NCBI GenBank assembly: GCA_964057225.1 | Contig: OZ059895.1 | Location: 14,198,001 to 14,262,000 of the forward strand | DNA: 64,000 nucleotides | Direction of reading: 5' to 3' | From: Auanema rhodensis | Taxonomy: Eukaryota > Nematoda > Chromadorea > Rhabditida > Rhabditidae | Part shown: piece after piece, positions 1 to 13,400 of the stretch | Layout of the letters: the number at the start of each line of letters is the position of its first letter | How positions within the stretch are numbered: position 1 is the stretch's first letter | Program-made: the position numbers and the translations under genes | Notes under the pieces: model-generated | What the model was told of the DNA's origin: nothing | Databases searched by the model: none | Seen by the model: the letters and a program-made list of their open reading frames with translations, nothing else

Positions 1-3000
1 ATGCATCAGGTTTAAGAATATCATTAAGTACATCTATATCATTCTGAGCATATCCAAAGTTAAAATAGCAGAAAGTGATAATCTAAAAGAATTTTAAAAT
101 ATATATATTGATTTATTTAAAAATAATATTAATAATATTAAAATTATTAATAATTTATGTAATAATTACCAAAAATAATCGCATAATCCAAGATATATCG
201 TTTGTTTGAAGTAATCTGATTGACTAATAAGATCAAGAATATACTGAAGAATGTGAAATATAAAATATATTAAAGAAAAATGAATGAATGAATGAAGAAG
301 AAGAAGAAGAAGATGTATTTAAGTTTGAACATGAAGACAATGGCTATTTAAATACTTTTTTATTTCCATTTGTTTTAATTTTCTTAAGTTTAAGGTCGTA
401 TTAGCCTGCGGGCATATTACAACATAGGTGCGAAAACAAAAGACATCGAAACTAATGGTCGAACTTATGTAACTTCATTTCCGATTTCTTTTCTCGTTCT
501 AACATTTCCATCTCTTTTCAATTTCAAATACTGTTCCTTTTTAAAAATCATCAAAATTTAAAAAGAAGAAGAAGAAGAAATGAGATTAGAAGAAAAGAGA
601 ATAAAGAAAAAAAAAAGAAATAAAAGGTGAAATATTAAAAAATAAAAAGTCTTCTATATCAGCATAAGTTATAACTTTATTATAATTATATAAATAATTA
701 TATATTAAATATATTTAAAGCTTTCTGTTTAAAGATAATACTTTATGAACTTTTGTGATGTAAGACTATAATATTTCAGATACGATGAAACTTTATATAA
801 GGAGAAATGTTACAACAACAACATATATTGAAGAAACAATATGTATTCTCTTTATCAAATACACATGTAATATTTGAGATGAAACAAAAAAAAAAAAAAA
901 AAAGAAAAGAATAGAGAACGGAAACTTGTATTCGAGATTGAAAAACCGTTTTGTCGTTTACATCAGCATCAAAAGCTTTATATGGAAATTAAGGAAAATC
1001 GTATGATATATGACCTTGTTCTTTAAAAAAAAAACTTTTTTTCATACAATATCATATGTTATATAACTATATGTTTATTATGTTGTTTTCTAATAAGTTT
1101 TTTTTTGTACAAAACAAATCGAATAATACGAGGACGTGTCGATGTATCTTAGAATATATGTAGGTTCAGGTCAAAAATCATAGAATTTCGATTTTTCGCA
1201 TAAAAAAGTTCAAATTATGATCATTAAAAATAACTGTGACGTTATATCACGATACATATTTTAGAAGGCAGATAAGAGAAAAAACTTGTTAAAGAACAGC
1301 TAAGAAAGTTTCAAAAATCAAAAGTTTCGGAAGAAAGTTCAATAAGATTCTATAGGTCAAAAGGTGAAAAATGTATATTTTCATGGAATAATTGAAGTAA
1401 AAAGAAAGAAAACGAAGAAAAATATTATATAATTCAACGTTTTACGAAAGCATAGTATGTTTCTGAAACTTATGTTTCGAAGTAAAAGAGCAGCATGACA
1501 GGCGTGGAATGATTTTATATACCCTGAGGCATGTTCGAACGGTCAATTTCATTGTTCTATTGTGATGATGATGCAGGTGCAGTTAGACAGAATTCAACTT
1601 TTTTCCAAACGAATTCGAATTAGGCAGTTGTGTCCTAATAAACAACAAACATGACACAACAAGATAACAAAATAGAAAGGAAAACATCACATTAAATGAT
1701 TCTTGAACGGACAACTTCTTCAAAATATCATTCAGAAGATGATGTTTAGACGCTGGACAACAAACATTTTCCTTTTTTTTTGTTGTTGGTTTTCTTTCTA
1801 ATTTGAATATTTTAATTTAATAAAATATGTTTATTATAATCTATATACATATAGTTAACTCATATCATTTGATTAATTTCTTTTTTGCCCTACCATCAAC
1901 TCAGCACCACGCTTATTCTCGTCCAATATTGAACTTGAAAAGAAGCATTTTCTCGAGTGTGGGAATAATGCGCGAAAATCATAAAAGAGATAGATGACTC
2001 ATTATTAGTTTCTCAATTTTTTTTTCTCCCAATTCTGATATCTTTTATTAAATAAATAGACAAATATTTCTTATATTATATACTATAAACTATAATAATT
2101 TTATTAAAAATTATTAAAAATAAATAAATTATTAAATTAAATTATTAAAAATTAATTATTATTTATAAATAATTAAGTGAATAATTCAAATATACATAAT
2201 AAAATAAAATAAGTTCATGATGATGATGATGATGCTTCATAATCAGCAAACTCATCTTGAGTTAGAAGAAGAATAAAAAGAAAACAGTGAACTTGAACTA
2301 ACTAGATTTCAATGTTCGATGTGTGAACGTTTTCATCTGATATATGCTATAATCATATAAAATCTTTATTATAATTAATAAGTTAACGCAACAGGGGGTA
2401 CGAACAGATTAAAGGCGAGGTAGATGGAGTTGAAGTTGTTACAACTCAATCAAAATATGATTCATCTCTGAATTGCATTCCAAAATAAAAATAACTATAA
2501 CTATGTAATTATACGTATAGTTAAAGGACTGTGCGTATGATTATTCTAATTTTACGTGAAATCTTATTTTTCATTTTGATTCATCTATGTTAAAGTGATC
2601 GGTTGCATTCATTGAGCTATCAGCTTTTTCAAATTTTCAAAACTTTTTTCTTAAATATTTATTTAAAAATTAATATTTTTATGTTTATTTTTAATTATAT
2701 ATGTATAGTTATATTCGTATAGTTTAATGATTTAATAACTAAATGTTATCATGTTAATGTAATTTTCTAAAATATATGTATGTGTATGTATGTGTATGTA
2801 TGCCTGAGGGTTTATTACAAAACAATTGTCCAACTTGGCCAAACTATAAGATAAACCCGTTCTTTTTCTTCTAATATGATAGTTCTTCTACATATAAGCA
2901 AACTTTGCAAGAACCAATATGGAAATAGAAGTGACAGAGAGACGAGAGAGAGAGAGAGAGAGAGAGGAATACGAGTGTAGTAGTAGTGCCATGTGTTTGG

Positions 3001-3339
3001 TTTGCATCAGTTAAAAGGGAGAGGGGATGGGCTAGGTGAAGCAAGTAAGGTTAGATGGTGTGTTTGGCGTAAAACTTGATTCTCGAATAGCCCCAGGGCT
3101 GTATTCGCAACAATACCGTTTCTTTCTTTCACAAAAAAAGTTCCTTGACGTTTCTGATGTGATAGATGGCTTTCATTCATTTTCTTTATTTATAATTTTA
3201 AAATATTATATTATAAAATATTTTTAAAGCATATTTAACTATTTATATTATATAATTTATAAGAAAAGCATAATAATTTAGGATTTAGTTCAGTATATTT
3301 CTTTATGAAACTGATGACATGATGGATGAATTCGTTAGT
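1..3339. other. AT-rich non-coding stretch with microsatellites
   Basis: I see no supported gene here. The sequence is very AT-rich with many homopolymer A and T runs and several simple repeats: GAA at about 295-313, GAT at 2218-2234, GA at 2945-2966, and short GTAT/GTGTAT units near 2780-2800. A 63-codon frame at 3036-3227 has no splice context or recognisable motif and I do not call it. It lies downstream of the receptor gene that ends at 3340 on the minus strand, so the last few hundred bases may hold that gene's 3' UTR. Confidence 0.6.
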
Positions 3340-5734
3340 TCACTCTGTTGTTTTCGACAAATAAATCTTGTCAGCTTTTCCCACTGAAAATCGCAAAAGA
3401 TATTTTTTAGACAAGAAAATTGAATTGAGATGGATTACCCCGCTTCTGAGTACGGCTAATAGTTTGGCATCAGCTGCAGTGTTGATGATAGGATCAAGAA
3501 TCATTGCCAGTAACCTGCAATCGCAAGTAACTGCTTTGATGTAAAGATCAGGATACTTACCAAACTACAGCAGCTATACTAGCCAATATTTCAACTTGAA
3601 TGAATAAACGGCTATTTAGATAAGTTTTACAAGGTGTTTTCTCCCCTTCTCCTAAATGAATGTAAAGCATTATTCTCTTGAAATGAAGGAAATATTAGTA
3701 TATCATACCTAATGAACTTAATTGTCTAAGATTAGCTAAAGCAACAATACAAACAACAACAATAGGAACTGATCCAATTGCAAATGTAATCATATTCATG
3801 CTTAAACGATTCATCGCCCGTAAACTTGATGTTAATTGACTATATGACGATGAAACTGTACTCTAAAATATTAGAAAAATCATTGAAAATCATAAAAATC
3901 TTTCAAAAATTCTTATAATGCAACTAACATGTCTCTTAATTTTTGCTTTGTTATGACGACCACGTAAACGAAACCATAGAAAACCATAAATTATTTGTAC
4001 AGAACTATACCAAATCGCTAATGATATGACTAAAAACAGTTTTAATACCAAATAATTCGAGAAAAAAGAATTATTATACCAATTACAATAGATAATGGTC
4101 GTTGGCATTTCTCAAACGAACATGTTACCGGTGCACTATCCGGGTAAAAGAGTGTTGCACCCCATAGCCCAACACATACCTTAATAATGAATTTAAATTC
4201 TTTCAAAACAAAAAGATTTCTGAAGGTCATCAGAGTTAAAAAGCATTAACCAACATGGCTGGATTCTAGATATTAGATTGTCATCATTGACCTATCGAAC
4301 AATAAGATTTATGAATTCCATTTGAATGTTTTAACGTATATGATACGCGTGTTATGAATCAAATGTTTAAAAACAATTTCGATCAATAATTTTAAAAAGT
4401 CTTTAAACTTCTATCATTAATCATTCTAAATCATTCAAACAATTTACAATTCTATTACCTTCAATCAACAACGATATGTTGTATTTCAAAGCTGCTAAAC
4501 AGCAATCAAAAATATTTTTTTTTACTCACAGGCCTCAGAGTTAAAAAGCATAATCCAACATGGCTGGATTCTAGATGTAAAATGTTCATCACAAGCCTGT
4601 TGCATAAAGACAGTGTACAAGTGGAATGAAACATGCGCCGTATATCTTATGGGTTACGCGCTGATTGAATCAAAATGGTGAAAGAATGGCTAGTAGTAGT
4701 GGGCTTGTGAGAGATTCAGAATTCAAAAAAAAAGAAAGAAGAACTAACCGATGCTATCAAAGAGAATAACCATATAGCTAAAACACAATAATAACAATAA
4801 CGAAGAGTAAGCCTAGTTTTATAGATAATAGGATGTACTATAGCCGTATATAATAGACAAGAGAGGGCAATATAGGTACCTGAAATTAAGAAGAAAAATA
4901 TCTTTTTTTTCAAGTAAAATCTGAAATAAAAAGTTAAATCAGTTAAGCATTACCGGCAATGGAGAGAAATGAGAGACATCCAACAAGCATAAAGATCATA
5001 GCTGTCATATATTGAAATCCACCAGCTTTCCATACAATAATCACGATATACAAAAGAAGCAAAGCCATAATAGCACTCATGGAACGACTAATAAGAAAGC
5101 AATATCGTTTACGATAACTAGAAAAATATGAAAATTTATATGAAAAAATAGAAAAAATAGATTATTACCCTGATGATTCATTACGATATACTTTAATTTG
5201 AATACATAAATATATAATATTTAAAATAAAAGCAAATACAGAGAATACGATGGGTAGAATTGCCAAAAAATATGTTCGGAAATCTTTGGCACGATGTAAT
5301 TCCTTAAATAAATCATAAATGAATCTTGTATATAGGCTTTAGCTCTTCAAAACTCAACAATGCTTCGGTATGTCAATCCAAATTGTTTTTAAGGTTTAGT
5401 TTGAAGATTTGAAGCATACTTTACTCTTTCAAAAGCTCAAAAAAAACTGTGGAAAAGACAAACCTTTAGCAAATAACATGGATCAGTTGAATCTGTGATA
5501 TTATCAATACAGATCAGATATTTATTGTCGCCATCACGAAAGTATTGTGGACATGCTTGAAATTGTCCTTCAGGCTCGCTAGTAAGAACTCGAGCATTAT
5601 CCGTAAATATTAGAAAATGAGATAGAGGTGTCAATTCTAAGCTAAAAAAAAATAATTAAAAGTAGATTCTATAACGATAAAGAGTTTAAAGGTAAAACAA
5701 CTAACGTGGTCCCATCATGGAGCGAAGATTGCAT
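3340..5734 (-). CDS. Seven-transmembrane receptor (rhodopsin-like GPCR, nematode, family unassigned)
   Basis: My model has ten exons on the minus strand: 5734-5706, 5641-5464, 5302-5169, 5117-4954, 4879-4749, 4179-4080, 4029-3929, 3862-3709, 3651-3561, 3514-3340. They sum to 418 residues in one open frame. The product has an extracellular N-terminus of about 80 residues with one N-glycosylation sequon, then seven hydrophobic segments. TM3 is followed by VHPIIY, the HPxxY that normally follows DRY in rhodopsin-like receptors, but the DRY position reads LYT. TM7 ends DPIINT in place of NPxxY. This points to a plasma-membrane GPCR, perhaps a nematode chemoreceptor or peptide receptor; ligand and subfamily cannot be told. 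Introns are 46-160 nt except intron 5 (569 nt), which holds a duplicated element. The start is the first ATG giving an open frame and is less certain than the core. Confidence 0.8.
4229..4576. repeat. Duplicated 43-bp element inside GPCR intron 5
   Basis: Two near-identical copies, about 4229-4271 and 4534-4576, lie in direct orientation roughly 305 bp apart. They share nearly everything from CAGAGTTAAAAAGCA through CAACATGGCTGGATTCTAGAT. Read on the minus strand, each copy starts with a TCTAG acceptor-like site and then the codons for NPAML, and soon reaches an in-frame TAA. The longest intron of the gene contains both. Confidence 0.75.
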
Positions 5735-7738
5735 TACTTGTTGCCATCAAGCAACTTGTAACTTGCTGAAACTATTGCTAATTAAAACAAAAACCTTTTT
5801 TAAAAAAAAGGAAAAAGAAGTTGAAATAAAAATAAAATAAAACGATCTATGATGTTATAATCTGTATATTATTGATGTAAAATTGAAACTATTGAAAACG
5901 TTTTTAATACAACTATTTTTTGGGGAAAATAAAGAAAGGGAACAGATAATATTTGATAATCAAATATCAATCTTTCTTTCTATCTATCTATCTATCTATA
6001 TACATATATATATAAAGAATCATTAAATGAGTCATATAGATAGTGTTCTTAAGACTTTATTTGCAGATTAACTGATACAGATATATGCTCAAAAAGCAGA
6101 GTTGTAAGAGCAAAAAGAAGCTAGAGATATTCATTTTTGAAGAATTAAATGATAGTTCTGATATTTGGCGAAGATAGCCATGTATTCAGTAGTATATTTC
6201 GAAGTTTTTTACAGCTTTATCACTAGCAACTGATAACAATTCCAATTAAAAATGATAAAATTGATTAATGAGATCACAAATCTGTTTACTTCTCAGAGTA
6301 GAGGGAATGCCCGAATTGTCACAAATTAGGAGAAAAGTGAAGAGAAGTGTGAGATTTCACAGAAAACAGATAGAGAAATGTCGGTGAACTGTTGAGCATA
6401 GCATGCCAACAGAGTCATCATACAGATGGATGGAAGGCATTTCAACGACGTTCAAAGTCAATATTGAGGAACAACAATCTCTTCTACCCTTTCTAGCCTA
6501 GAGCACCTATCACATTTACGAATAAATATATTGAAGATATAAAAAAAACTTGAAATATTGAAAAAAAAGAGAAAAAATAACAATTTGGGATATCATTTAA
6601 ACAATAAATATTAATGTTATATACATATAACCATTGATTTATAACTGTATTTCATTTATTTTATTTGTGTCAAATGAATTGAAAAATAAAGTTTTATATT
6701 TGAAAAAAGATACATATTTATATACTATATCATATATAGTTTATATACAATGTACTTATAGATTATAACAAAACTAGAAGCAAAAATGAATTAAATGTTC
6801 CAGTTTTACTACGTTATCCGACGATTTAAATAGGAAAAATATATTGTTGTTATTTGTTGTTAAGTTTACTGAAAATAGTAAAAGTTGTTATTAACTAAAA
6901 CAAATATAATAAATATATTTAAACTTTATATTTGAAATCTAATTTCAACAAAAAAAAATTTATTTCATTTTATAAAATTATAATAATAAATTTGAATTTA
7001 TGGTTTATGTAAGTATAGATGTTAGTTGCGAAGTTTATACACTTTTAATTCATTGAAATTTCATAAAAAACGAAAGGTCGAACTATCAACCTTGTTTGCC
7101 AGTTCGGCAAATCTTTTATTTGTTCTGTTAACAGCTTCAGGAGATGCAGTCTCCATGACGTCATGTTCAGAACTTCCTAAGAGGACAAACTCTATGTGAT
7201 CTTTAACAAAGACAATCAAAATTCTGTCCAAAAACACACAAAGAAGACATATGTATATCTATATGTATATATATAATTATTATTTTAATTAATATAAATT
7301 ATCAATTGAACTCATATAATGTTTCTTATTTCTTAATATTATATGAATAATGTTTATTTTAAAGATTAATCAATCACTAAACTGTATTCTAATATGAAAT
7401 TATTATCTTAAACGAATGAAAAAATAATAATTTCTCCTTAAATTTGAAAGATTATCTTGCTTCCCACACACATGAATGACATAAGATGCTTATGTGAATG
7501 TATATTTTTTTTTTTGAAAATCTAATCAATTGTTTGATGGGTTGTATTCAAACTGATATTATGTCTCATAGTTTATCAAATAATTGTAAGATTCTGTGAT
7601 AAAAGAAATGTTTTTCTCTTTTGATATAAACAAACAAATAATTTCTGTCTTTAAACTATTTATTAACTATATGCTTCGTCTTCTTCTTCTTCTTCTTCTT
7701 CTTCGTCATCTTCGTCGTCTTCTTCTTATTCTTCTAAT
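5735..7738. other. Non-coding interval with TCTA and TTC microsatellites
   Basis: No open frame with splice support was found. It contains a TCTA tetranucleotide run at about 5980-6000, long AT-rich tracts, a TTC/GTC pyrimidine-rich repeat at about 7676-7735 that abuts the TTL stop codon, and a perfect CRE-like palindrome at 7154-7165. The right end probably carries the 3' UTR of the TTL gene and the left end the promoter of the GPCR gene. Confidence 0.55.
7154..7165. promoter_or_regulatory. CRE-like palindrome CATGACGTCATG
   Basis: This is a perfect 12-bp palindrome containing TGACGTCA, the consensus bound by CREB/ATF-type bZIP dimers. It lies in intergenic DNA 1.4 kb upstream of the GPCR start and 0.6 kb downstream of the TTL stop. 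A similar, longer palindrome occurs at 48852-48865. Function is inferred from the motif only. Confidence 0.35.
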
Positions 7739-8354
7739 TTAGTTTACACAATCGCGTGATTCTCCTGGGAATACTCCGGCGAGTTGAATAGTTCCTGCAT
7801 CGAAAATATTCTTAGGAACCTAAAAACGAATATGTTTACTGTTAATGACCTAGTACAAGCTTTAAAATGTAATTCGTGGACACACATAAACCAGTTAGCG
7901 AGCTCGATCGCTTGTACTTACCTTTCCACGGCTGATGTATCTGTCTGGGAGCTTGATGGTGAACTTGCGCTGGCATGGCTAAACTCGTTTCATGAATTGA
8001 GCTCGTGGAATTGGTATAGCAAACCTTAATTCCATCTTGGCAATCATGGTAGATATTAAGCTTGGGATCGATGTCAGTAACCTCATCAGTGTGTCCGCTA
8101 AGCTGGAATCTGCCTTGAGCGTCAGTTTTTCCGGATGCCATCAAGTCATCAGCATCAATTCCTTCAATTCTTGCGGATTAAACGAGATATTCGATGTGTT
8201 TCTTGCCTCTGTCATCATCATACAGCTTGACCTTAACACCGGCAGCTGGCTTGCCATCGCACATAAGGACACCACGAACACCGGAAGACTGTGTGGTACC
8301 AAGTAAGGCAGCAGAAACGCCGATAAGAGCGCAGAGAACGAAAAGTTTGAGCAT
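7739..8354 (-). CDS. Transthyretin-like (TTL) secreted protein
   Basis: Four exons (8354-8207, 8161-8025, 7978-7922, 7810-7739) encode 137 residues, the usual size for this nematode-specific family. A hydrophobic signal peptide (MLKLFVLCALIGVSA) starts at the only sensible ATG. Then comes the family pattern: GVRGVLMCDGKPAAGVKVKLYD, DADDLMASGKTDAQGRFQLSG, a KPCQRKFTIKLPDRYI segment, and a C-terminal DAGTIQLAG-FPGESRDC. These are the signature beta-strand blocks and paired cysteines. Family members are secreted and often abundant; some bind surface or apoptotic-cell ligands, but this protein's role is unknown. The first intron (8206-8162) starts with GC, not GT, in the context AG|GCAAG; only this splice keeps the family motif in frame. 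Confidence 0.93.
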
Positions 8355-9279
8355 TATCTGAAAACGGAAGCTTAACCAGTTCAAAACAATGATTTGAACG
8401 ATAGCAATTGAAAAGGAAAATACTAGTAAACAGACAAACCATAAACTAATGTTTACAAATATAGAACAACTCTCTTAAGACGGATAGCTTCTGATAACAA
8501 AAAAAGGAAGCATTCTTCTAAATTTAACCTCTTCCTTGTCTGTTAGTCTTCTTCCTCTCTCTCTCTGCATCATCTGGTGCTATCTGGCATGTAAAACTCT
8601 ATCAGTTTTGCCATCTTTCATTCGTCTAAACTCTCGACTTTTTTTCTGATTCTTTTATGATCCCAAGAGGCAAATTTCTAGCATATTCCATTTTTCGGCA
8701 GTATTCGAATGGACAACTTTTGTTTTTGAAATTTCAGCAAAAGGCTAAATAATGTTAGTTTCGTATACAGATAGTAATAACTATATTTATAAGAACGATA
8801 TTTGAAGAAAACATTGAAGAAATTATAAAAACGTGTTCACGACAACGAAGATACTCGACTGAGCTGAATCTTCTAAAGCTTCAAAACACCATCATGTTAC
8901 AACAAGCTTTCCATTAAACACTGAAAGGCTTGAGCTGAAACGAAATTAAAAAAATTATTTTGTGTATTAGTCTTATCCACCAAGCAACTGTTTGATAGGC
9001 TTTGTGATAAATTGAAAATTTCAGGCATTTTCTTTGATTAATCAACATCATTCAATAGAATATTACTAAGTATTACAATTTTATAGTTAAGTTAGTATTG
9101 TTGGTTGAATATCTTTCAATGTTAGATGGTTATAACTATTCTAAACATTTCTTTTATTTCATTTGAAAATCTAAATTAAGAAGAATTTTATTTCGGAATT
9201 CTTACAAAACTAATAGATAACTCTGATGTCACATCTTTTGATACACGTCGTCTGATCTTATATTGCAGATCATTCAAGT
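8355..9279. other. Intergenic between TTL gene and the 83-aa gene
   Basis: No gene was seen. The first part should be the TTL promoter and 5' leader. The remainder is AT-rich with no frame that has splice support. Confidence 0.5.
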
Positions 9280-9811
9280 TCAAGAAGTACGAATAATAAC
9301 TTGTAGGCGATTCTTGGCCGAAGTGCTCCCAGTACTTGTGGAGGGAGGTTCTACAACTTCTGGTCCAGTTGCCCTTCGCATTCCATCTGATGTCGTCATC
9401 ACCACTTTTTCTTGAATCATCGTCTCGGGACCTATGAAACAGAAGTTTATTATCATGACTTATATCTAAACAGGAAAAAACATTAAGTTTTTGCAACATT
9501 TTTTTCAGTTGAACATTTTGCAGAATGAATATTTGATCTGAAGTTCAAAAAAAAAAGGTTTGAACACTCAAATTCAAAAGAAGCATATTCTCAGATCTCG
9601 GACTAACCTTTATGCTGTATTACGGCTTCTTGAGGAACGATTTCGATGTTTTCTATGGATCGCCGAACTATAGAACCTTAAATAAATGAAATAATATAAA
9701 AGAAAAAAAGTTGAAAAATTCTAGTATCTATATCTCTCAACTCATTAGAAGTAATGAGAGGCTTGTAAAAGTAAACATACCACCTCTTTGAGAGAGATAT
9801 GTAGACGACAT
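9280..9811 (-). CDS. Small hypothetical protein, 83 residues, three exons
   Basis: Exons 9811-9781, 9676-9608 and 9431-9280 join with consistent phases into an 83-residue frame ending in TGA. The two introns (104 and 176 nt) have GTATG/GTTAG donors and TTTAAG/CATAG acceptors. The protein begins MSSTYLSQRGG, is hydrophilic and basic, has no signal peptide or membrane segment, and ends in a Ser/Thr-rich stretch (PPSTSTGSTS) followed by a short basic tail. I do not recognise a family. It lies between the TTL and Argonaute genes on the same strand, with gaps of about 0.9 and 0.7 kb, so an operon is not indicated. It could be a lineage-specific small protein; the first ATG is not independently supported. 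Confidence 0.55.
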
Positions 9812-10497
9812 TTCCTATTCTTCGATTCAACTTTGAGATCTGAATGAAATGAAAGGTAAACAAAAGTCTTCCCATGAATAATTAAATTATTAAAAGAAAC
9901 AGCATTCTTTATAAGAATTAGAAAATATAAGAAATGGAACACTTCGGGTGTTAGAAGGCTTGTTCTGCACCTATCTGTGCCGAATGATTATGGTAGAAAT
10001 GGGAGAAGCATGATGAAAAGAAGTCGGACAAGTGACGTGAAAGGCTCGTTCAAACTCCTCCTTTCTGTATTCAACTCTCCGGCCCATATATATCATACGA
10101 AGCATAAGCTCCAGGGAATTCCAGGCTAACAGCTTCTGAGCTTGATGTAAAGATGAACTAGCTCAACAAGCTCTGGAAGTGAAATGAGACACAATGCACT
10201 ATCCAGAAACAGAAGAAATTTTTTTAAATCTCACAAATCTCAGTGACATCACCAGTTGTTCAAAGAAGCAAACTATTAACGGACATCTTTGTGCCAAATA
10301 GTTTACAAGCTCCGCCTTTCAAATGCCGTCACCGGTCAATCCTAACCGAGTTAATGTGGTCACTCACTTTGATCGGAGACTGAACACTCCCAAAAACAAC
10401 AGCTTGATATAAAATAAAGTTTATTCGTTATCAGATATATATCTACAAATGACAATGCAAAACAAAAAACTTCTACGACATTAGAAAAAAAAAGTTA
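9812..10497. other. Intergenic, Argonaute 3' flank
   Basis: No gene found. It probably includes the Argonaute 3' UTR at the right and regulatory DNA for the 83-residue gene at the left. A CTCCGCC element occurs near 10315. Confidence 0.5.
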
Positions 10498-13400
10498 TTA
10501 AGCGTTATATCTCAATGCTGATAATGCCCCTCCAATATTGATGAAACTATTGTACTTGTTCAAGTCCATTTCACCCGAAGTAGAATCACTGAAATAGTTT
10601 TAATTAGGAAATAAATGATTCTAAATTTAATACTCGATTTGATGGAAGACATTAAGGCCTCTCTTCGCACATTCTCCAGCTACCTTCAATGGAGCAGGTA
10701 CACTAATAGACATGTTCACGATGCCATGCATGAAGCACAAGCCATGAGTCATGGCTTCAAGTTGATCCATGGACATATTAGCTTCATCTACGATGACTGA
10801 ATACTTTGGGGTCTTGGCAGTACCCTAAGAAAAACCATATAACTATATATCATTAGGTTACCAAACCTGGAAAGCGGAATGAGAGTTCAAATAGAACTCA
10901 GATACCGATGGAGACACAATAGTAGTATCAACAACGGTTCCGGGAGGAACATTCTGATCAGCAGCTTTACGGGAATTCGGGATTTGCTTTCTGAACAAGC
11001 GTTCAGTATGGTCCTTACTGACAACCAGAATAGTAAATTTAGGTTGATAGTTTGCACTTAAGCTGGTGCAAGCGGCCTTAAGCTGTTTCATATAATCAGT
11101 ACATACCTGAAATTTAAAATAAGCTATTTTTGCAAATAAACGAAACATACCAATGCCCATTGCCCCTGACTGATACCATTAAGATACATAATAATGTGGT
11201 TAGGAGCATGATTAGAGTTAGCACTTCTGAATTTAGTAATTATGAATCTTGAAAGGTTATATAATTCTTGTCCGATCATCTAAAAAAAATGTTGAAAAAG
11301 ATAATAGAAACTTCAACAGACATCGCTCTCTCTTGGTTTGATGTAACGGTAATCTCCTAAGAAATATTGAGGATGCTTAGCATAGTTTGCACCCCATCCC
11401 AAAACAGATGGAGTTCTGTATCCCATGTTGCGAGCCTTTTCAGCACCAGATAAAGGAGCAGGATGGCTCATTTCAATACCGACATAGAACTTACGGGCAC
11501 TGGGTTCAAAACTGAACAAATTCCTAAAAGATAATAATACTAAAAGTTCTCAGAATAACGATCTTACTGGGTAGAAACTTCTGCTGGCAACAAAATCGAA
11601 TAATTAACTCCTCCCAATTTAAGATTAGTTTTGTTAACAACATTATCAAGTGTTTGATTTTGACCCTTCTCGAGTACTGCGAGTACTTTGCTCACACGTA
11701 CTTCTTGTGTAAGAACCTGGTGAGCACTAGCTCTGTACTTGATGAAGTCTGCAATAATAATAATATAAATGCCCTAAAATAGAACGACTACCATGTAAAG
11801 TAATACTATCCGAAGTAATAAAGAAGACGAGCTGTTTTTTCTGTACTTGAGCCTCTGATAAAATGGAATCAATGCATTCACGGCTTGGTCTTCTATCGGC
11901 GATAACTTGAGGCTTCGATACAGTCATGCCAAACTTCATCATTCGGTCAGCTAACTTTTGAATGTAGACTCTAGAAAAACAAAATGCATTGCAGTAAAGA
12001 ATAAAAGCAGATTACTGGTAATTTAAACGTTTCACATCTCTTTGATCTGCAAGTATGACAACAGTCCAATTAGTTAAAACAGCTGGACACTCGTACTTTA
12101 CATGATCACCAGACCACTTAGCCTGAATCACCTCTATTATTTAAAACAAATAGATTCATGTACATACGTTATCTGCAGATCTCACTTGTTTCTTCTCTCC
12201 AAAAACAATAGCAGGGGCTTGAAGTTGGCGCCCATTAATGTCTTGAGCTTCTTGGGCAACACTGATACCAACAGATTGAAGAACTTTACTATTACTATTA
12301 ATATTCAAGGCTTGTTTCATCTTGTCACACTGGAACTTTCTTTGCTCTGGGACTGTAGCACAAGCCTAACAAAAAACAATCTGGTTTTTTAAGTAAGATC
12401 ACTCTTCTTACTCTAATGGTAGAAGCCATTTGATTGGGAGTTTGCTGTGCGGTTGTAACTCGTTGACTCTTGGCCACATTTAAAACTTCTGACGGGAAGT
12501 AGCAATCCTTTCCTTTGATATGAGCAACAACGAGTGGAAGATCCGGGTACCTGATAAATAAAAATTATGAGAACAGTAATATTGCACCTACTTCAAAACC
12601 ATGTCGTACTTCTCACGGTAGTACTGCGCCACCGAAATACGTCCATTTGGACCTTCGAAGCTTAAAAAAAACATAATTCAATACAGCAGAAATAACTTAC
12701 AAAGTCTGGTTAGCGCTTCCAGCTAAGCCACAAACTGGGAAGGCATTCTTATTTCTCAGATGTGTAGGATACACAAAAACTCCTTTGATCAAATCACGAA
12801 TAGCCTTGTTGGTCGAGTTTACATCGCCTTTCAGTTCGTGTTTATACATCCCTATTTTCTCAGCTAACATCTGATCATCGCAGTGGAAAGCAGTCTTAAT
12901 TACTTCGACCCCTACAAATGCAGCGCATTTTTCATTGGGCAATCCATCTACGACCTTTACGGCCTTTTTGGCTCCGATGCCCATGTACTTTCCTTCAGCA
13001 CTAAGATCAGCCATCTCAGCTCTAAAAGTTAAACTATGAATAATAATGTATTTGAAAAAATACCTGAATCCGGCATCATTTTCGTCCATTAAATAATGTC
13101 CAGCATTACCATAGGTAACCCACTTGTAGGGATTCATCAAAGCTTCCTGCCCTAGGATTACATTAAGAGCCTCAAAAATAGTGAGATCTTGAGCTCCAGG
13201 ATTCGAATTCACAGCTTTGTTCAAATCATTGGTATTTGTCTAGAATCGAATTATAAGAACTATTCAGATTAGAGATGAAACTTACTTGGTATCCCTCTTG
13301 AACTTTCTTGATAGTAACTTGGAATCCAATGTGACCATCAAAAGGAACTTCACCAGCATAATCAGCGGGTAAATCAGTTTCAGAATCCTAAAAAGAAAAG

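Noticed and set aside
7784-8306. Two plus-strand frames of 80-90 codons
   Set aside because: They are antisense to the TTL exons, which carry the recognisable protein.
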